Positions 55,345 through 64,000 of a DNA stretch of 64,000 nucleotides are shown one piece after another. The translations under genes and the position numbers were made by a program. Below the pieces are notes generated by a model that was not told the DNA's origin, did no database searches, and saw only the letters and a program-made list of their open reading frames with translations. Position 1 is the stretch's first letter, and each line of letters begins with the position of its first letter. The stretch comes from Notolepis coatsorum (Eukaryota > Chordata > Actinopteri > Aulopiformes > Paralepididae). The stretch is from contig OZ020592.1 of assembly GCA_963971535.1 (NCBI GenBank), forward strand, positions 56,169,836-56,233,835, in the 5' to 3' direction.

Positions 55345-55680
55345 TTATTTTTCTGCCCTGTGGTTCTCGTTACTAAGAGTGTCTTCAGGGAACAGATTGG
55401 GGTTCTCTGCCAGCGTGGCCCGGATCTTCTTCTTCTCCTTGAAGCGTCCAGAGTGGGAGACCTTGACGTGGCGTCCTTTAGTGGCCGACTTATCTACGAT
55501 CTTCTCCAGCCTGGCATTGAACTGGGTGTCGCTAGGGTCTGTGCCTGGAGGGCTGGGGCTGGAGTACTGCTCCTTGTTCCCCGTGTTGCTGCCGTACTCT
55601 GCCGGGATCTCATACAGGACCTTGGCCTCGCTTTTCTTCTTGCGCAAGAAGGTCAGCTTCCACCAGCTAGGGTCAGCCAT
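55345..55680 (-). CDS. prr15l: PRR15L, proline-rich 15-like protein
   Basis: A single coding exon of 111 residues. It starts [20 protein letters not shown] with [10 protein letters not shown], has a Ser/Pro-rich middle ([14 protein letters not shown]), and ends with the strongly conserved [38 protein letters not shown] and NLF. These blocks match mammalian PRR15L and PRR15, where the protein is about 100 residues. Its molecular function is not established. The ATG was chosen because upstream codons run into an acceptor-like TCTTCCTCAG (about 55719-55710), suggesting a 5' untranslated intron; the longer open frame (to 55749) includes intron sequence. It is tail-to-tail with PNPO, as in mammals. 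Confidence 0.93.
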   Translation of the reverse strand: MADPSWWKLTFLRKKKSEAKVLYEIPAEYGSNTGNKEQYSSPSPPGTDPSDTQFNARLEKIVDKSATKGRHVKVSHSGRFKEKKKIRATLAENPNLFPEDTLSNENHRAEK

Positions 55681-55719
55681 GGCACCAACAGAGACTGGGG
55701 TACTGAACTGAGGAAGACA

Positions 55720-56098
55720 TGCAATGGGGACAAAGGGTGATTTAGTCAAGGTCAGTCTGAGCCATATTGCGAATTATGGGGGGGGTCTTAGATCCCCTGG
55801 TTGACCCTTGAACTCCCCTGAAAGAAACAATAATCTATAGTCTATAGCACTGAGTCACAAATGATTGCCTTTAACAACAAACAAACAAGGTTTGTCTGAG
55901 GGAGGCAACAGTTGTGATTGGAGGATCAAGGGAAAGAGGGCAGGGTTTGAGATAGGTCAATCACCTGCCCCACTGCACCGTCTCCCATCCCTCAGGTCTC
56001 GCACCGCCCAAGAAGATTGGGATTGGTTTTTTAGTTTGTTCTTTATACTCCCAGGCAAAAGAGCTCCGCTTGGCACTTTTTTCCTGTTCACATGGTCT
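55720..56098. other. PRR15L upstream region, no coding seen
   Basis: Probable 5' intron or flank of PRR15L. It contains a relative of the 53520-53640 hairpin repeat. No first exon could be identified. Confidence 0.35.
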
Positions 56099-56303
56099 GA
56101 TGTTGGAGTTGAGTGGGGATAGTGGAGGCGTTGCTATTGCTGGCCTCAGACTCTGTCATGAGAGGTCTGGAGAAATTCACAGTATAATAAGTTAATATAT
56201 AGCTATAATTATACTGTGAATTTCTCCAGACCTCTCTTGACAGAGTCTGAGGTGTGGCCAGCAATAGCAACACATCCACTATCCCCACTCGACTCCAACA
56301 CAC
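56099..56303. mobile_element. Hairpin MITE with ~85-bp arms
   Basis: The left arm starts GTTGGAGTTGAGTGGGGATA. It holds GTTGCTATTGCTGGCC and GAGGTCTGGAGAAATTCACA. The right arm is its near-perfect reverse complement, with a loop of about 25 bp at 56187-56211. No frame. Confidence 0.8.
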
Positions 56304-56780
56304 TCATCAGACCACAGCAGAAAATGTACTGCAGGTCTTCTGTGTACCTAATCAGGAAGCCTAAAAGACTTGGAATATATCAATATTTATCAAATATGAA
56401 AAGAAAGATCTTGTGAATATCATGATATTGTTTTTTTTAAATATATATATATATCACCCAGCCCTAGTAAGCCCACCTCCATGTTTCTGATGTGATATAC
56501 AGTGCAGTATTTGCAGGTCACATAATCCTGATATCTTTTGATGAAAAGGCACAATGAATAATGTAAAGGTTTGCATTGAAGTCCAGCCAAGTGACTCATG
56601 CTGGAGACGATGCTGTGATGATGTGGAGCTCCTGACCCATGCCACACGCCACCTCTCCCACTGCGTTGGATTGCCTTACAAAGGAGATCCTTCTTAATTA
56701 CATTACTGTTTAGTGTTTACTGTTTTGTTTCTTTATCTGCACAAGAAGCATTACAATAAAGATGCAACACGTGCCATTCA
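56304..56780. other. Intergenic DNA before the satellite
   Basis: An AT run and ATATCACCCAGCCCTAGTAA at 56446-56470 resemble a MITE end. No gene seen. Confidence 0.4.
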
Positions 56781-58840
56781 TGTCTGTCTGTCTCTCTAAC
56801 TCTGTCTCTCTAACTCTGTCTCTAACTCTCTAACTCTGTCTCTCTAACTCTGTCTCTAACTCTGTCTCTAACTCTCTAACTCTGTCTCTCTAACTCTGTC
56901 TCTCTAACTCTGTTTCTCTAACTCTGTCTCTAACTCTGTATCTCTAACTCTGTTTCTCTAACTCTGTTTCTCTAACTCTGTCTCTCTAACTCTGTCTCTC
57001 TAACTGTCTCTCTAACTCTGTCTCTAACTCTGTATCTCTAACTCTGTTTCTCTAACTCTGTTTCTCTAACTCTGTCTCTCTAACTCTGTCTCTCTAACTG
57101 TCTCTCTAACTCTGTCTCTAACTCTGTCTCTCTAACTCTGTCTCTCTGTCTCTCCAACTCTGTTTCTCTAACTCTGTCTCTCTAACTCTGTATCTCTAAC
57201 TCTGTTTCTCTAACTCTGTTTCTCTAACTCTGTCTCTCTAACTGTCTCTCTAACTCTGTCTCTAACTCTCTAACTCTGTTTCTCTAACTCTGTCTCTCCA
57301 ACTCTGTTTCTCTAACTCTGTCTCTCCAACTCTGTTTCTCTAACTCTGTCTCTCCAACTCTGTTTCTCTGACTCTGTCTCTAACTCTGTCTCTCCAACTC
57401 TGTTTCTCTAACTCTGTCTCTAACTCTGTCTCTCTAACTCTGTCTCTAACTCTCTCTCCAACTCTGTTTCTCTAACTCTGTCTCTAACTCTCTAACTCTG
57501 TCTCTCTGTCTCTCCAACTCTGTTTCTCTAACTCTGTCTCTAACTCTGTCTCTCTAACTCTGTTTCTCTAACTCTGTTTCTCTAACTCTGTCTCTCTAAC
57601 TCTGTCTCTCTAACTGTCTCTCTAACTCTGTCTCTAACTCTGTCTCTCTAACTCTGTCTCTCTAACTCTGTCTCTAACTCTGTTTCTCTAACTCTGTCTC
57701 TCTAACTCTGTCTCTAACTCTGTCTCTCTAACTCTGTCTCTAACTCTGTCTCTAACTCTCTAACTCTGTCTCTCTAATTCTGTCTCTCTAACTCTGTCTC
57801 TCTAACTGTCTCTCTAACTGTCTCTCTAACTCCGTCTCTAACTCTCTAACTCTGTTTCTCTAACTCTGTCTCTCTAACTGTCTCTCTAACTCTGTCTCTA
57901 ACTCTGTCTCTCTAACTCTGTCTCTCTAACTCTGTCTCTAACTCTGTTTCTCTAACTCTGTCTCTCTAACTCTGTCTCTAACTCTGTCTCTCTAACTCTG
58001 TCTCTAACTCTGTCTCTAACTCTCTAACTGTCTCTCTAATTCTGTCTCTCTAACTGTCTCTCTAACTGTCTCTCTAACTCTGTCTCTAACTCTCTAACTC
58101 TGTTTCTCTAACTCTGTCTCTCTAACTCTGTCTCTAACTCTGTCTCTAACTCTCTAACTCTGTCTCTCTAATTCTGTCTCTCTAACTGTCTCTCTAACTG
58201 TCTCTCTAACTCTGTCTCTAACTCTCTAACTCTGTTTCTCTAACTCTGTCTCTCCAACTCTGTTTCTCTAACTCTGTCTCTCCAACTCTGTTTCTCTAAC
58301 TCTGTCTCTCCAACTCTGTTTCTCTAACTCTGTCTCTAACTCTGTCTCTCTAACTCTGTCTCTAACTCTCTCTCCAACTCTGTTTCTCTAACTCTGTCTC
58401 TAACTCTCTAACCCTGTCTCTAACTCTCTAACTCTGTCTCTCTGTCTCTCCAACTCTGTTTCTCTAACTCTGTCTCTCTAACTCTGTCTCTCTAACTCTG
58501 TTTCTCTAACTCTGTTTCTCTAACTCTGTCTCTCTAACTCTGTCTCTCTAACTGTCTCTCTAACTCTGTCTCTAACTCTGTCTCTCTAACTCTGTCTCTC
58601 TAACTCTGTCTCTAACTCTGTCTCTCTAACTCTGTCTCTAACTCTGTCTCTAACTCTCTAACTCTGTCTCTCTAATTCTGTCTCTCTAACTCTGTCTCTC
58701 TAACTGTCTCTCTAACTGTCTCTCTAACTCCGTCTCTAACTCTCTAACTCTGTTTCTCTAACTCTGTCTCTCCAACTCTGTTTCTCTAACTCTGTCTCTC
58801 CAACTCTGTTTCTCTAACTCTGTCTCTCCAACTCTGTTTC
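56781..58840. repeat. Pyrimidine-rich satellite, left block
   Basis: Tandem TCTCTAACTCTG (12) and TCTCTCTAACTCTG (14) units with variants TTTCTC, TCTCCAACTCTG and TAACTGTC. Longer segments are repeated, for example the stretch near 57607-57780 again near 57880-58060. Confidence 0.95.
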
Positions 58841-61256
58841 AATTTCAATTCAATTCAAATAGGCTTTATTGGCATGAAATATTAACATACTTATTGCCAA
58901 AGCAAGTTCAACATACAAACAATAACATATATATTAAGCAATAAAATATCATAACATTAGTAATAACAGTAAGGACAATCAACAAGAAACATATTAATTT
59001 ACAAAATAGTCACTCGATCGGGTAGTCATTTTTCAAGTGTGGCCATTCAGATACATTTTACAGGGCTTGTTCTCTTATTTTGTGACAACCGTCTACATAT
59101 TTTGCAGCTAATGCTGTACACTGACTTTTCTCCCCACACATGTATAGTAGCTTTTGGTGATCAGGGAGATGGATAAACTGTGCATCAATTTTGTTTATTT
59201 TATCAAAGAAGACTTCTCTTAGGTCCTTGTATTTCTCACAGTATAGCAGGAAGTGAAGTTCTGTCTCAATGTCCCCCTGATGGCAAAGTGAACACAGCCT
59301 GGCCTCTCTGGGCAGCCAGTTTTGCCTGTAACGGCCTGTTTCTATGGCTAGACTGTGTCCACACAGTCTGTACCGTGTCAATGTTTTTCTTAATTTTATC
59401 TCACTCACAGTAGTCAGGTATTCTGCCACCATGTACTCTCTGTTTAGGGTCAAATAGAATTCTAATTTACTTTGAGATTTGGTTGATTTGTTCCAATATT
59501 CTATATCGTTTTCTTTTTGTTTTGAGATTATTTGGTTGGGCCAGATTTTTTGGTATCTGTCCTGAAGCATTTGTGGGCAGAGATTTCTGACTAGCTGGCA
59601 GAGGGGACTCTTATCTGGGTTCATCTCTTGGCTCTGAAGGGCTTTGTAGTGGTAGGAGTGGGGGTCACTTGATTGGAGGTGTGTGTAAAATTTTATGGCT
59701 CGCTTTTGAATTTGAATGATTAGGGGGTATTGGCCGAGTTCTGCCCTGTATGCATTATTGGCAGTGTGTCTGTGGACCTTAAGTAGGTTTTTGCACAATT
59801 CTGCATGCAGTACTTCTAATGGGTGTTTTTCCCATTTTGGGAAATCTTGGTTAGTTAATGGACCCCACACTTCACTGCCATATAATATTATTGGATTTAT
59901 TACGGAATTTAGAATTTTGAGTCAGGTCCTAATTGGGATGTCAATTGGAATTTTCCTTTTGATGGCATAAAAAGCCCTTCTTCCCTTCTCCTTCAATTCA
60001 TTCACAGCCATATTGAAGTTTCCATTATGATTTATTTTCAATCCCAAATATGGGTAGCTTTTTGTGTTTTCTAATATGTGTGTGCCTAATTTAAATGTAT
60101 TATGTGGACTCTGAGACTCGTGTCTCCTTTGAAAGATCATGACTTTAGTCTTCTTCATGTTTACGTTCAGAGACCATGTCTGGCAGAACTGGTGGAGGAT
60201 GTCTAGGTTCTGTTGTAGACCCTCTTTAGTGGCTGACAGCAGAACCAGATCATCTGCGTACATCAGTAATTTTACATTGGTATCGTGCAGAGTCAGACCG
60301 GGTGCAGTAGAAAGTTCTAATAACTTTGCTAATTCATTTATATATATATTAAACAATGTTGGGCTTAAATTGCACCCCTGGCGGACTCCGCAACCCTGAG
60401 TGAAGAAATTTGTTCTTTTATTTCCAATTCTAACAGCACATCTGTTTTTTGTGTACATGGATTTGATCAAGTCATATGTATTTCCTCCAACACCACTTTC
60501 TAGAATTTTGAAGAAAAGACCTTTGTGCCAAATTGAGTCAAAAGCTTTTTCAAAATCGACAAAGCAGGAATATATTTTGTTTTTGTTCTGTTTTACGTGA
60601 ATGTCAATTAGGGTTTTAAGAGTGTATATATGGTCAGAGGTACGATAATTTGGTAAGAATCCGATTTGGCTTTTACTTAGAACGCTGTGTTCTGTAAGGA
60701 ATTCTATGAGTCTGGTGTTGATGATACTACATAGAAGTTTGCCCAAATTACTCGTCACACAGATACCCCTATAGTTTTTTGGGTCATGTTTATCTCCACT
60801 CTTGAAAATTGGGGTTATGAGTCCTTCATTCCAGACATCAGGAAAATAGCCTAGATTTAGTGTCAAATTGAATAATTTTAAAATAGCCAATTGGAATTTT
60901 TCAGAGCTGTGTTTAATCATTTCATTTAATATGCCATCTGTACCACAGGCCTTTCTAGCTTTAAGGCACTGGAGTTTTGATTTCAGCTCTTGTTCTGTGA
61001 TTGGGAAGTCTAGAGGGTTTTGATTATCCTTTTTGATATTTTTTATGACCATTTCTGTAATTTTTCACATATCTGGCTGGTTTCCGTTTTTGTATTCAGG
61101 GGTACAGTTGTAAAGAGTGATGTGAAGTGGTTTGTCCAAACATCCCCATCTTGGATAGCCATTTCTTCCGGCTTATCTTTATTCAATGAGTTCCAGTGGT
61201 CCCAGAAGGAGTTAGAGCTTAGAGAGTCCTCTATTTTGCACAATTGTTTATGCAAT
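58841..61256 (-). mobile_element. LINE (jockey/I group, clade unresolved) inside the satellite
   Basis: The minus strand codes HKQLCKIEDSLSSNSFWDHW, then NIKKDNQNPLDFPITEQEL, ARKACGTDGILNEMI, GICVTSNLGKLLCSIINTRL, CFVDFEKAFDSIWHKGLFFK, CGVRQGCNLSPTLFNIYINE, KLLMYADDLVLLSATKEG and SEVWGPLTNQDFPKWEKHP. It ends with a Cys/His stretch, LCSLCHQGDIETELHFLLYC. DFEKAFD and YADD boxes are intact. Lesions: a frameshift near 61050 and a TGA near 59921 where Trp is expected (RT*LKIL). It is 5'-truncated. The 3' tail is CAATAAAGCCTATTTGAATT with GAATTGAAATT. Confidence 0.85.
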
Positions 61257-62195
61257 TCTAACTCTGTCTCTAATTCTGTCTCTCTAACTCTGTCTCTAAC
61301 TCTCTCTCTAACTCTGTCTCTCTAACTCTGTCTCTAACTCTCTAACTCTGTCTCTCTAACTCTGTCTCTAACTCTGTCTCTAACTCTGTCTCTAACTCTG
61401 TTTCTCTAACTCTGTCTCTAACTCTGTCTCTCTAACTTTCTCTCTCTCTCTCTCTAACTCTGTCTCTCTAACTCTGTCTCTAACTCTGTCTCTAACTCTG
61501 TTTCTCTAACTCTGTCTCTAACTCTGTCTCTAACTCTCTCTCTCTAACTCTGTCTCTCTAACTCTGTCTCTAACTCTCTAACTCTGTCTCTCTAACTCTG
61601 TCTCTAACTCTGTCTCTAACTCTGTCTCTAACTCTGTTTCTCTAACTCTGTCTCTAACTCTGTCTCTCTAACTTTCTCTCTCTCTAACTCTGTCTCTCTA
61701 ACTCTGTCTCTAACTCTCTAACTCTGTCTCTAACTCTGTTTCTCTAACTCTGTCTCTAACTCTGTCTCTAACTCTCTAACTCTGTCTCTAACTCTCTAAC
61801 TCTGTCTCTAACTCTGTCTCTAACTCTCTCTCTCTCTCTAACTCTGTCTCTCTAACTCTGTCTCTAACTCTCTAACTCTGTCTCTCTAACTCTGTCTCTA
61901 ACTCTGTCTCTAACTCTGTCTCTAACTCTGTCTCTCTAACTTTCTCTCTCTAACTCTGTCTCTCTAACTCTGTCTCTAACTCTCTAACTCTGTCTCTAAC
62001 TCTGTTTCTCAAACTCTGTCTCTAACTCTGTCTTTCTAACTCTGTCTCTAACTCTGTCTCTCTAACTCTGTCTCTAACTCTCTAACTCTGTCTCTAACTC
62101 TGTCTCTAACTATCTCTCTAACTCTGTCTCTCTAACTCTGTCTCTAACTCTGTCTCTCTAACTCTGTCTCTAACTCTGTCTCTAACTCTGTCTCT

Positions 62196-62226
<31 letters not shown>

Positions 62227-64000
62227 ACTCTGTCTCTCTAACTCTGTCTCTAACTCTCTAACTCTGTCTCTCTAACTCTGTCTCTAACTCTGTCTCTAAC
62301 TCTGTCTCTAACTCTGTTTCTCTAACTCTGTCTCTAACTCTGTCTCTAACTCTGTCTCTAACTCTGTTTCTCTAACTATCTCTCTAACTCTGTCTCTCTA
62401 ACTCTGTCTCTAACTCTGTTTCTAACTATCTCTCTAACTTTCTCTCTCTCTAACTCTGTCTCTCTAACTCTGTCTCTAACTCTCTAACTCTGTCTCTAAC
62501 TCTGTCTCTCTAACTCTGTCTCTAACTCTCTAACTCTGTCTCTAACTCTGTCTCTAACTATCTCTCTAACTCTGTCTCTAACTCTCTCTCTAACTCTGTC
62601 TCTCTAACTCTGTCTCTAACTCTGTCTCTAACTCTGTTTCTCTAACTCTGTCTCTAACTCTGTTTCTAACTATCTCTCTAACTTTCTCTCTCTCTAACTC
62701 TGTCTCTCTAACTCTGTCTCTAACTCTCTAACTCTGTCTCTAACTCTGTCTCTCTAACTCTGTCTCTAACTCTCTAACTCTGTCTCTAACTCTGTCTCTA
62801 ACTATCTCTCTAACTCTGTCTCTAACTCTCTCTCTCTAACTCTGTCTCTCTAACTCTGTCTCTAACTCTCTAACTCTGTCTCTCTAACTCTGTCTCTAAC
62901 TCTGTCTCTAACTCTGTCTCTAACTCTGTTTCTCTAACTCTGTCTCTAACTCTGTCTCTCTAACTTTCTCTCTCTCTAACTCTGTCTCTCTAACTCTGTC
63001 TCTAACTCTCTAACTCTGTCTCTAACTCTGTTTCTCTAACTCTGTCTCTAACTCTGTCTCTAACTCTCTAACTCTGTCTCTAACTCTCTAACTCTGTCTC
63101 TAACTCTGTCTCTAACTCTCTCTCTCTCTCTAACTCTGTCTCTCTAACTCTGTCTCTAACTCTCTAACTCTGTCTCTCTAACTCTGTCTCTAACTCTGTC
63201 TCTAACTCTGTCTCTAACTCTGTCTCTCTAACTTTCTCTCTCTAACTCTGTCTCTCTAACTCTGTCTCTAACTCTCTAACTCTGTCTCTAACTCTGTTTC
63301 TCAAACTCTGTCTCTAACTCTGTCTTTCTAACTCTGTCTCTAACTCTGTCTCTCTAACTCTGTCTCTAACTCTCTAACTCTGTCTCTAACTCTGTCTCTA
63401 ACTATCTCTCTAACTCTGTCTCTCTAACTCTGTCTCTAACTCTGTCTCTCTAACTCTGTCTCTAACTCTGTCTCTAACTCTGTCTCTAACTCTCTCTCTC
63501 TCTCTCTCTCTCTAACTCTGTCTCTCTAACTCTGTCTCTAACTCTCTAACTCTGTCTCTCTAACTCTGTCTCTAACTCTGTCTCTAACTCTGTCTCTAAC
63601 TCTGTTTCTCTAACTCTGTCTCTAACTCTGTCTTTAACTCTGTCTCTAACTCTGTTTCTCTAACTATCTCTCTAACTCTGTCTCTCTAACTCTGTCTCTA
63701 ACTCTGTTTCTAACTATCTCTCTAACTTTCTCTCTCTCTAACTCTGTCTCTCTAACTCTGTCTCTAACTCTCTAACTCTGTCTCTAACTCTGTCTCTCTA
63801 ACTCTGTCTCTAACTCTCTAACTCTGTCTCTAACTCTGTCTCTAACTATCTCTCTAACTCTGTCTCTAACTCTCTCTCTAACTCTGTCTCTCTAACTCTG
63901 TCTCTAACTCTCTAACTCTGTCTCTAACTCTGTCTCTAACTATCTCTCTAACTCTGTCTCTCTAACTCTGTCTCTAACTCTCTAACTCTGTCTCTCTAAC
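61257..64000. repeat. Pyrimidine-rich satellite, right block, with 1292-bp higher-order period
   Basis: Same 12/14-bp units as the left block. Rare variants recur 1292 bp apart: TTTCTCAAAC (62010 and 63302), AACTTTCTCTCTCTC (61671 and 62963), and the start of a long TC run (62199 and 63491). The block reaches the window edge. Confidence 0.95.

Noticed and set aside
55681..55749. Longer PRR15L N terminus (23 extra codons)
   Set aside because: Contains an acceptor-like TCTTCCTCAG and does not resemble the family, which starts just before [11 protein letters not shown].
56781..64000. Telomere-like repeat, because units contain CTAAC / GTTAG
   Set aside because: Units are 12-14 bp with TCTG; no CCCTAA hexamer tracts occur.

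Overview
The window is nuclear DNA from a teleost fish. Spliced vertebrate genes sit in AT-rich, TE-packed introns, and the repeats are typical fish families (L2/CR1-type, L1-type and other LINEs, tRNA-derived SINEs, hAT and TTAA-target DNA transposons). The species cannot be told from the sequence. No prokaryotic or organellar signal is present.

Three host genes are supported, in an order that matches human 17q21.32 (established knowledge). MRPL10 is on the minus strand: exons 1-4 of an expected 5, running from 29171 down to 875, with the last exon beyond the left edge. PNPO is on the plus strand, complete in 7 exons from 29932 to 50797. PRR15L is on the minus strand, with its single coding exon at 55345-55680. 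MRPL10 and PNPO are head-to-head across about 760 bp that carries CCAAT, ETS, YY1-like and CRE-like motifs. PNPO and PRR15L are tail-to-tail. The genes belong to unrelated processes: mitochondrial translation, vitamin B6 salvage, and a small basic protein of unclear role.

Layout. 1-11870 (MRPL10 introns 4 and 3): a TTAA element, a 3.4 kb hAT element with a decayed transposase, and a three-level nest of L2, TTAA element and a 1.58 kb palindrome whose arms both encode a THAP domain (Kolobok-like). 12039-21323 (MRPL10 intron 2): a 47-bp minisatellite split by a 7.2 kb LTR element with two apparently identical 299-bp LTRs; its interior holds a C2H2 zinc-finger reading frame and no recognisable gag or pol. 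21494-29128 (MRPL10 intron 1): a LINE split by a 4.2 kb hAT element, itself carrying an L2 with an 828-codon open frame. 29172-50797: promoter and PNPO, whose 12.3 kb intron 5 contains a four-level nest (L1, then LINE, then TTAA element, then L2), SINEs and MITEs. 50798-56780: PNPO 3' flank, SINEs, PRR15L and hairpin MITEs. 56781-64000: a pyrimidine-rich satellite with a 1292-bp higher-order period, interrupted by a 2.4 kb LINE.

The most unusual items are the LTR element with zinc-finger cargo, the TTAA-flanked THAP palindrome, the family of TTAA elements sharing CAC...GCC termini, the 30-bp TTAA-bounded unit arrays found at two loci, and the higher-order structure of the satellite. All calls come from reading the sequence; no database search was run.
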